Below, piece by piece: positions 1 through 4,468 of a stretch of DNA of 5,852 nt. Position numbers and translations under genes: made by a program. How positions within the stretch are numbered: position 1 is the first letter of the stretch; each line of letters begins with the position of its first letter. The notes under the pieces are model-generated. The model was not told where the DNA came from. It ran no database searches and saw only the letters and a program-made list of their open reading frames with translations. The stretch is from Hydrogenophaga intermedia (lineage in GTDB: Bacteria; Pseudomonadota; Gammaproteobacteria; Burkholderiales; Burkholderiaceae_C), in NCBI GenBank assembly GCA_945869245.1, contig CAMBOY010000199.1:1-5852 (forward strand), written 5' to 3'.

Positions 1-1115
1 GCGTTCGCCGCCTCGGTGTGGATCACCCCACCGCCCAAACACACCTCCCCGTCGTACAGCACTGCGCTTTGCCCGGGCGTCACGGCCCATTGCGCATCGG
101 CAAAGCGCAGGGTGATGCCGCTGGCCTCTAGCGCCAACGTGCAGGGCGCATCCGCCTGGCGGTAGCGGGTTTTGGCGGCGATGTCGCTGCGCGCGGGCGG
201 CGCACCGGCCACCCAGCTCAGGTCTTCGGCGCGCAGGCTGGGCGCCAGCAGCCAGGGGTGGTCGTGGCCCTGCACCACCCACAAGCTGTTTTTCTCCACG
301 TCTTTGCGCGCCACAAACCAGGGCTCGTGTTCGCTGCCGCCTTTTTGCGCGCCCTTGGCTTTGACGCCGCCAATGCCCAGCCCCTGGCGTTGGCCCAGGG
401 TGTAAAAGCTCAGGCCCACATGCTGGCCGATGGTGCGGCCCGTTGGGTCTTTGATGGGGCCGGGCTCTTTGGCGATGTAGCGGTTCAAAAAGTCGCGAAA
501 CGGCCGCTCGCCAATAAAACAAATGCCGGTGCTGTCCTTCTTTTTGGCGTTGGGCAGGCCAATCTCGGCGGCGATGCGGCGCACCTCGGTCTTGGGCAGC
601 TCACCCACCGGAAACAGCGTTTTTCTCAGCTGCGCCTGGTTCAGGCGATGCAGAAAATAGCTCTGGTCTTTCAGTGGGTCCAGGCCTTTGAGCAGTTCGT
701 GCAGGCCGGTCGTTTCGTTCAGCCGCACGCGGGCGTAGTGCCCGGTGGCAATCTTTTCAGCGCCCAGGCGCATGGCGTGGTCCAGGAAGGCCTTGAACTT
801 GATCTCGGCGTTGCACAGGATGTCGGGGTTGGGCGTGCGCCCAGCTTGGTATTCGCGCAAAAACTCGGCGAACACGCGGTCCTTGTATTCGGCAGCAAAG
901 TTCACATGCTCGATGTCGATGCCAATCACATCGGCCACCGACGCCGCGTCCAGCCAGTCTTGCCGGCTAGAGCAAAACTCGCTGTCGTCATCGTCTTCCC
1001 AGTTTTTCATGAAGATGCCGATGACTTCATAGCCCTGTTGTTTGAGCAGGTGCGCACTGACCGCAGAGTCCACGCCCCCGCTCAAGCCGACCACCACACG
1101 TTGTTTGTTTGCCAT
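1..1115 (-). CDS. mnmA: tRNA 2-thiouridine(34) synthase MnmA, 3' end cut by window edge
   Basis: MnmA adenylates and then thiolates U34 of the Lys, Glu and Gln tRNAs in the cytoplasm, using sulfur relayed from IscS (in E. coli through the Tus proteins). The reading frame starts at the ATG whose complement is 1113-1115 and stays open for 371 codons to the left edge. The ATP-binding PP-loop SGGVDS is at residues 12-17. The two active-site cysteines of the family are present: Cys101 in TPNPDILCN and Cys199 in DSTGICFIGER. The MKNWEDDDD segment (about 36-44) and the GHYAR segment (about 125-129) are also typical. The E. coli protein has about 368 residues and ends just after a CLGGG segment, which is seen here near codon 360, so only a few codons and the stop are missing. 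There is no Shine-Dalgarno site; a -10-like hexamer lies six bases before the ATG. Identification is very secure. Confidence 0.97.
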   Translation of the reverse strand, partial: MANKQRVVVGLSGGVDSAVSAHLLKQQGYEVIGIFMKNWEDDDDSEFCSSRQDWLDAASVADVIGIDIEHVNFAAEYKDRVFAEFLREYQAGRTPNPDILCNAEIKFKAFLDHAMRLGAEKIATGHYARVRLNETTGLHELLKGLDPLKDQSYFLHRLNQAQLRKTLFPVGELPKTEVRRIAAEIGLPNAKKKDSTGICFIGERPFRDFLNRYIAKEPGPIKDPTGRTIGQHVGLSFYTLGQRQGLGIGGVKAKGAQKGGSEHEPWFVARKDVEKNSLWVVQGHDHPWLLAPSLRAEDLSWVAGAPPARSDIAAKTRYRQADAPCTLALEASGITLRFADAQWAVTPGQSAVLYDGEVCLGGGVIHTEAAN

Positions 1116-1121
1116 GGGCGG

Positions 1122-1127
1122 ATTATC
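1122..1127 (-). promoter_or_regulatory. Probable -10 element of mnmA (leaderless geometry)
   Basis: On the minus strand GATAAT (5 of 6 to TATAAT) is preceded by TGG, giving an extended -10 (TGn). It is followed by exactly six bases (CCGCCC) and then the mnmA ATG. With usual sigma-70 spacing, transcription would begin at or next to the A of the start codon, so the mRNA would have no leader. No good -35 is visible; the best is TTGCGG with a short 15-base spacer. The start site is inferred from spacing only. Confidence 0.5.
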
Positions 1128-1158
1128 CCAGCGGCTGTTGGGCCGCAAGCGATGGGGT

Positions 1159-1202
1159 TGCGGTGAATAGTCGCTGTATTCACCGCACTAAATGCGGTGA
1201 AT
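1159..1202. promoter_or_regulatory. Three-half-site operator upstream of fic
   Basis: Three perfect copies of a 10-base half-site alternate in orientation: TGCGGTGAAT at 1159-1168, its complement ATTCACCGCA at 1178-1187, and TGCGGTGAAT again at 1193-1202. The second and third form a 25-base perfect palindrome with a five-base centre (CTAAA); the first and second form one with a nine-base centre. The array ends seven bases before the fic -10 hexamer, so a bound protein would cover the fic -35 region. It lies further from the mnmA -10 (1122-1127) but could still affect that promoter. The natural candidate binder is the winged helix at the C-terminus of the adjacent Fic protein, implying autoregulation. 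The repeats are seen directly; the binder and the effect are inferred. Confidence 0.75.
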
Positions 1203-1208
1203 GTGGGG

Positions 1209-1214
1209 CACAAT
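1209..1214 (+). promoter_or_regulatory. Possible -10 element of fic (leaderless geometry)
   Basis: CACAAT (4 of 6 to TATAAT) is followed by exactly six bases and then the fic ATG at 1221, the same spacing as at mnmA and the NUDIX gene. There is no Shine-Dalgarno site in the interval. The -35 position falls inside the operator repeats and does not match TTGACA, which would fit a weak or controlled promoter. Confidence 0.4.
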
Positions 1215-1220
1215 CGCCGC

Positions 1221-2405
1221 ATGTTTATCGACAAGCCCCCACGTCGCCGCACCTACGTCTGGCAGCGCGCCGACTGGCCGCAGTGGCGCTATGACGCCGC
1301 CGTGCTGGCCCCGGCGCTGGCCCAGGTGCACCGCGCCCAAGGCCACCTGGCGGGCCGCATGGCCGAGCTGGGGCTGGCCCAGCGCGACCACGCCGCGCTG
1401 CAAGCCCTGACGCAAGAAGTCATGACCACCAGCGCCATCGAGGGCGAGGCGCTCAACCTCGACGCCGTGCGTTCGTCCATCGCCAGGCGGCTGGGCGTGG
1501 ACATTGGCGCGTTGGCGCCCGCTGACCGCCGGGTAGACGGCGTGGTGGACATGGTGCTTGACGCCACCCAGCACCACGCCAAGCCGCTCACCGCCGAACG
1601 CTTGTTTGGCTGGCACGCGGCGCTGTTTCCCACCGGCTACAGCGGGCATGTGCGCATCCAGGTGGGCGCGTGGCGCAACGACGCAGCCGGCCCCATGCAG
1701 GTGGTGTCCGGCCCTGTGGGCCGAGAAAAAGTGCACTACCAGGCACCGCCCGCCGCCGTGCTGCCTGCAGAAACCGCCGTCTTTCTGCAGTGGTTCAACG
1801 CAGGCCCTGTGGGCGACGCCCTGATTCACGCCGGCCTGGCCCATCTTTGGTTGGTTACTTTGCACCCGTTTGACGACGGCAACGGTCGCATCAGCCGCGC
1901 CGTGGGCGACATGGCGCTGGCGCGTGCAGAAGCCTTGAGCGCCCCCACGGGGGGCAGCGACCCGCGCAGCGGCGGAGCGTGGGGGCTTGATCCAGCGCAA
2001 CGCTTTTACAGCCTCAGCGCCCAAATACAGCGCGAGCGCAAACCGTATTACGAGCAACTGGAAACCACCCAACGCGGCACGCTGGACGTGACGCCGTGGC
2101 TGGCGTGGTTTTTGGATTGCCTGCTGCGCGCCGTGCAGGGCGCCGATGGCCTGCTGGAAGGCGTGCTGGACAAAGCCCAGTTTTGGCAGCGCTGGGCGGG
2201 CACGCCCATGAACGCGCGTCAAACGCTGGTGTTGAACCATGTGCTGGACGGCATGCAAGGCAAGCTCACCAATGCCAAATGGGCTGCCATCGGCAAATGC
2301 TCGGCCGACACCGCGCTGCGCGATATCAACGACCTGCTGGCGCGGGGCGTGCTGCACAAACTCGAAGGCGGTGGCCGCAGCACCGGGTATGTGTTGGCCA
2401 GGTAG
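1221..2405 (+). CDS. Fic-family AMP-transferase with DUF4172-like N-terminus and C-terminal winged helix
   Basis: This protein of 394 residues probably transfers AMP from ATP to a hydroxyl side chain of a protein target; the target is unknown. Residues about 10-65 (YVWQRADWP, then a GHLAGRMAELG helix) match the DUF4172-type N-terminal region. T70-SAI-E74-G75 fits the class II inhibitory motif (S/T)xxxE(G/N), whose glutamate blocks productive ATP binding. The flap lies around 148-175. The Fic core HPFDDGNGRISR (215-226) is complete, with catalytic His215, Asp219, Asn221, Arg223 and Arg226. Residues about 330-394 form a winged helix with the family signature KWAAIGKCSADTALRDI and a GGGRSTGY wing. 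Residues 239-255 are an unusual Gly/Ser/Pro insert encoded by a palindromic repeat. The ATG at 1221 is preferred over an in-frame GTG at 1197 that lies inside the operator. No separate antitoxin gene is adjacent, as expected when inhibition is intramolecular. Confidence 0.93.
   Translation: MFIDKPPRRRTYVWQRADWPQWRYDAAVLAPALAQVHRAQGHLAGRMAELGLAQRDHAALQALTQEVMTTSAIEGEALNLDAVRSSIARRLGVDIGALAPADRRVDGVVDMVLDATQHHAKPLTAERLFGWHAALFPTGYSGHVRIQVGAWRNDAAGPMQVVSGPVGREKVHYQAPPAAVLPAETAVFLQWFNAGPVGDALIHAGLAHLWLVTLHPFDDGNGRISRAVGDMALARAEALSAPTGGSDPRSGGAWGLDPAQRFYSLSAQIQRERKPYYEQLETTQRGTLDVTPWLAWFLDCLLRAVQGADGLLEGVLDKAQFWQRWAGTPMNARQTLVLNHVLDGMQGKLTNAKWAAIGKCSADTALRDINDLLARGVLHKLEGGGRSTGYVLAR
1935..1990. 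repeat. GC-rich palindromic repeat inserted in frame in fic
   Basis: A perfect 9-base inverted repeat, GCCCCCACG at 1941-1949 and CGTGGGGGC at 1978-1986, encloses a GC-rich core. A smaller hairpin, GCCCCC-ACG-GGGGGC, occupies 1941-1955. TTGA flanks both sides (1935-1938 and 1987-1990). The stretch encodes a low-complexity peptide (APTGGSDPRSGGAWG) between the helix after the Fic core and the RFYSLSAQI segment, where family members as I recall them join with only a few residues. The pattern resembles a dispersed REP-like palindrome that I associate with comamonad genomes, usually between genes. The palindrome is certain; its repeated status in this genome cannot be checked here. Confidence 0.6.
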
Positions 2406-2535
2406 CGTGCTGTTGTTCGGTCACCGCCACGCTCAATACTTTTCAACCCAGGCTGCAAATCGGCAGAACACCACTTCCGATCCCACGCCGTACAGTCCTT
2501 GTATGGCCGCACCAGCGGCTGCGTGAAAGCCCCTT
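2406..2535. other. fic to dioxygenase intergenic region, no clear gene
   Basis: These 130 bases hold no credible small gene, RNA gene or strong promoter. The only structure is a six-base inverted repeat, AGCGTG at 2404-2409 and CACGCT at 2428-2433, with an 18-base loop, followed by a short TTTT at 2438-2441. It is too weak to call a terminator with confidence. The region is long enough to contain an independent promoter for the dioxygenase gene. Confidence 0.4.
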
Positions 2536-3324
2536 ATGTCCCGCTTGCCCACCCTCTTCGTCTCTCACGGTTCACCCACCTTCGCCATCGATCCCGGCCA
2601 GGCCGGGCCGGCCTTGAGCGCCTTGGGCCAGTCGCTGCCGCGCCCCAAAGCCGTGTTGGTGGTGTCGCCGCACTGGACCACGCGCGAGCCGCGTGTGGCC
2701 ACCACCGAGCGGCCCGAGACCATCCACGACTTTGGCGGTTTTCCGCCCGCGCTCTATCAGCTGCAATACCCCGCGCCCGGCGCGCCTGAGGTGGCGCAGC
2801 GCGCCATCGAACTGTTGCGCGCCGCCGGGCACAACGCCGAGGCGGACGCGCAATGGGGCCTGGACCACGGCGCCTGGGTACCGCTGCGCTATTTGTTTGC
2901 GGACGCCGATGTGCCGGTGTTTCAGGTGTCGCTGCCCGCCCGGCTCGACGGCTCGGCAGCCTACGCCTATGGCCAAGCGCTGGCGCCGCTGGCCGACGAG
3001 GGCGTGTTGATCGTCGGCTCGGGCAGCCTGACGCACAACCTGTACGAAGTGCGTTTTGACGACCCGGACGCCCAGTCTGAGACGTACGCCCAAGCCTTTG
3101 TGGCTTGGGTGCGCGACACCGTGGGGCGCCGCGACCACGCCAGCTTGCAGCGGGTGATGGCGCTGGCGCCGCACGCGGCCCGCGCCCACCCCACGGCCGA
3201 ACACCTGTGGCCGCTGCTGGTGGCGGCCGGGGCGGCGGGTGAGCACAGCGCGCCCGAGCACATCGACGGCGGCATGCGCTACGGCGTGTTGTCGATGGAC
3301 GGGTGTGTGTGGCGCGCGGCTTGA
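2536..3324 (+). CDS. YgiD/DODA-like class III extradiol ring-cleavage dioxygenase
   Basis: A 262-residue member of the LigB superfamily, the same size class as E. coli YgiD. Relatives use a mononuclear metal centre to open catechol-type rings next to the hydroxyls, for example 4,5-cleavage of DOPA; the natural substrate here is unknown. Diagnostic segments appear in order: FVSHGSP (8-14), VVSPHW (42-47), the DFGGFP segment (65-70), GLDHGAWVPL (108-117), GSGSLTHNL (161-169) and AHPTAEHLWPL (217-227). By analogy with YgiD the metal and active-site histidines should be His11, His46, His167 and His223; the 35-residue gap between the first two is conserved. The start is firm: an in-frame TGA lies 12 bases upstream (2524-2526). 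The Shine-Dalgarno match (GAAAG) is poor. It could share a transcript with arfB, 48 bases downstream, although the functions are unrelated. No catabolic genes lie nearby to suggest a pathway. Confidence 0.92.
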   Translation: MSRLPTLFVSHGSPTFAIDPGQAGPALSALGQSLPRPKAVLVVSPHWTTREPRVATTERPETIHDFGGFPPALYQLQYPAPGAPEVAQRAIELLRAAGHNAEADAQWGLDHGAWVPLRYLFADADVPVFQVSLPARLDGSAAYAYGQALAPLADEGVLIVGSGSLTHNLYEVRFDDPDAQSETYAQAFVAWVRDTVGRRDHASLQRVMALAPHAARAHPTAEHLWPLLVAAGAAGEHSAPEHIDGGMRYGVLSMDGCVWRAA

Positions 3325-3372
3325 GTGGCCCGGGTGTGAAGGCGCCCGCCGCGTGGCACACTGTGGCGCACC

Positions 3373-3774
3373 ATGTGGCTTGTCGATCCCGCTGAAGTCG
3401 AGTTCACCGCCATCCGCGCCCAGGGCGCGGGCGGGCAAAACGTGAACAAGGTGTCCAACGCGGTGCACCTGCGTTTTGCGGTGCACGCCTCGTCCCTGCC
3501 CGACGAGATCAAACAGCGCCTGCTCGCCTTGAGCGACCAGCGCATCACCACCGAAGGGGTGGTGGTCATCAAAGCCCAAACCAGCCGCAGCCTGGAGCAG
3601 AACAAGGCCGAGGCGCTGGAGCGTCTGCAGGCCTTGGTCGACAGCGTGGCCACCCTGCCCAAAGCCCGCAAAGCCACCCGGCCCACCCGCGCCTCGCAGC
3701 AGCGCCGCTTGGCCGGCAAGGCCAGCCGCGCGCAAATCAAGCAGGGGCGCGGCCGGGTGCCGGGCGCCGACTGA
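3373..3774 (+). CDS. arfB: Alternative ribosome-rescue factor ArfB (peptidyl-tRNA hydrolase)
   Basis: ArfB (YaeJ) enters the A site of ribosomes stalled without a stop codon and releases the nascent chain by hydrolysing peptidyl-tRNA. This 133-residue protein is a stand-alone GGQ domain: RAQGAGGQNVNKVSNAVHLRF contains the catalytic GGQ at residues 20-22. There is no stop-codon-recognition domain, so it is not a release factor fragment; E. coli ArfB is likewise about 140 residues. The C-terminus (about 97-128) is rich in Lys and Arg, as required for the tail that inserts into the empty mRNA channel. The start is slightly shorter than in E. coli but leaves the domain intact. No clear Shine-Dalgarno site precedes it. 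It converges with the NUDIX gene with a 19-base gap and no recognisable terminator. Identification is secure. Confidence 0.94.
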   Translation: MWLVDPAEVEFTAIRAQGAGGQNVNKVSNAVHLRFAVHASSLPDEIKQRLLALSDQRITTEGVVVIKAQTSRSLEQNKAEALERLQALVDSVATLPKARKATRPTRASQQRRLAGKASRAQIKQGRGRVPGAD

Positions 3775-3793
3775 TGGCCGGCGCAGCGCGCGC

Positions 3794-4276
3794 TTACTTC
3801 AGCTCCAGTACCGACAGATCGGTGGCGATCAGCTCCAGCGGATAACGCCGGCCGGCCAGGTGGTCTTGCATGCAGCGCAGCACCAGCGGGCTGCGGTGGC
3901 GCTCGGCGCTGGCGCGGATCTCGTCGGGTGTCATCCACACCGTGCGCACAATGCCGGTGTCCAGTGCGCGGTCGGCCTCCAAAGCGCCCAACTCCCCAAG
4001 AAAGGCAAAACGCAAAAAGGTCACGTCTTCGCCCGTGGCGGGGCGCTGAAAGCGCGACAGATACACCCCCAATAGTGCGGTGGGCACAAAGTGGTGCGCG
4101 GTTTCTTCCAGCGCTTCGCGCGCAGCACCTTGGGCCGGGCTTTCGCCAGGGTCGAGGTGGCCGGCCGGGTTGTTCAGGCGCAGGCCTTCGGGTGTTTCTT
4201 CTTCCACCAGCAAGTAGCGGCCGTCGCGCGCGATGATGGCAGCCACGGTGGCACTGGGTTTCCATCGGGTGTTCAT
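3794..4276 (-). CDS. NUDIX hydrolase, NudJ-like
   Basis: A 160-residue protein with the NUDIX fold, hydrolysing a nucleoside diphosphate linked to another group. The nearest family I recognise is NudJ (YmfB) of E. coli, which acts on thiamin and nucleotide pyrophosphates; the substrate here is not provable from sequence. The Nudix box spans residues 39-61: Gly39, Glu45, then REALEE at 53-58, with metal-binding Glu54, Glu57 and Glu58. The usual glycine after EEx is replaced by Ala60. Flanking segments typical of the group are YLLVEEETPEGLRLNNPAGH (21-40) and LLGVYLSRF (68-76). The gene lies on the same strand as mnmA and upstream of it, echoing the E. coli nudJ-mnmA pair, but 2.7 kb away. There is no Shine-Dalgarno site; GATAAT stands six bases before the ATG. 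Confidence 0.92.
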   Translation of the reverse strand: MNTRWKPSATVAAIIARDGRYLLVEEETPEGLRLNNPAGHLDPGESPAQGAAREALEETAHHFVPTALLGVYLSRFQRPATGEDVTFLRFAFLGELGALEADRALDTGIVRTVWMTPDEIRASAERHRSPLVLRCMQDHLAGRRYPLELIATDLSVLELK

Positions 4277-4282
4277 GGCGGC

Positions 4283-4288
4283 ATTATC
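4283..4288 (-). promoter_or_regulatory. Probable -10 element of the NUDIX gene (leaderless geometry)
   Basis: On the minus strand GATAAT (5 of 6 to TATAAT) is followed by GCCGCC and then the start codon. This is the same hexamer and the same six-base gap as at mnmA. The expected start point is the A of the ATG, giving a leaderless mRNA. No convincing -35 is seen at 16-18 bases upstream. Confidence 0.5.
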
Positions 4289-4342
4289 GACACGGTCGGT
4301 GCTGCGCGATGCTGTCAGCAGCGACGGGGGGGCTTTCGTGTT

Positions 4343-4396
4343 AAATATCAGTAACCACTGATGTTTCTTGTCGCCATTTGCGACAGGGCTTGCCCT
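4343..4396. repeat. Cluster of three inverted repeats upstream of pntA
   Basis: Three small palindromes stand nearly end to end in the 192-base region between the NUDIX gene and pntA. The first is AAATATCAGT (4343-4352) against ACTGATGTTT (4357-4366), matching at 9 of 10 positions with a four-base centre. The second is TGTCGC (4369-4374) against GCGACA (4380-4385), perfect. The third is AGGGC (4385-4389) against GCCCT (4392-4396), perfect. None is followed by a T-run, so they are not obvious terminators. They could be operators or a structured pntA leader; chance is possible for the shortest. A seven-G run lies just before them at 4326-4332. Confidence 0.4.
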
Positions 4397-4456
4397 CTCA
4401 GGGAAAACGCGCGCATCGGTTAAGCTGACTTATTACTTCTTTTTTGTGCATTGAGC

Positions 4457-4463
4457 GAGGAGA
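4457..4463 (+). promoter_or_regulatory. Shine-Dalgarno site of pntA
   Basis: GAGGAGA lies five bases before the ATG at 4469 and fixes the pntA start. It is the only strong ribosome binding site in the window; the five other genes lack one. I found no convincing sigma-70 promoter for pntA between 4289 and 4456, although an AT-rich stretch at 4429-4446 is a plausible area. Confidence 0.85.
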
Positions 4464-4468
4464 CATTC

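Noticed and set aside
258..1166. Long plus-strand open frame (302 codons) opposite mnmA
   Set aside because: It is antisense to a certain gene; its protein is rich in His/Gln/Val runs typical of GC-rich shadow frames and shows no domain.
1159..1202. Short repeats read as a minimal CRISPR array
   Set aside because: The units are 10 bases, alternate in orientation and have 5-9 base gaps; this is an operator pattern, not repeats with spacers.
1197..1220. In-frame GTG at 1197 as fic start, adding eight residues
   Set aside because: It lies inside the third operator half-site and upstream of the -10 hexamer, has no Shine-Dalgarno site, and the ATG at 1221 gives the usual family N-terminus.
1188..2357. 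Minus-strand open frame of 389 codons opposite fic
   Set aside because: Antisense shadow of a gene with complete Fic motifs; its composition is shadow-like (His, Ala, Gly, Arg) and it has no recognisable family.
2404..2441. Inverted repeat followed by TTTT after fic as a terminator
   Set aside because: The stem is only six bases with an 18-base loop and a short, separated T-run; too weak to call.
2096..2617. Overlapping open frame at the 3' end of fic as a possible antitoxin partner
   Set aside because: It is mostly a shifted-frame shadow of fic, Arg/Ala-rich with no domain, and the Fic protein already carries its own inhibitory motif.
2572..3735. Minus-strand open frame of 387 codons opposite the dioxygenase and arfB
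   Set aside because: It spans two well-supported genes and their gap on the other strand; there is no domain or start signal.
3775..3793. Bidirectional terminator between convergent arfB and the NUDIX gene
   Set aside because: The 19-base gap is GC-rich without a stable symmetrical stem plus T-run on either strand.
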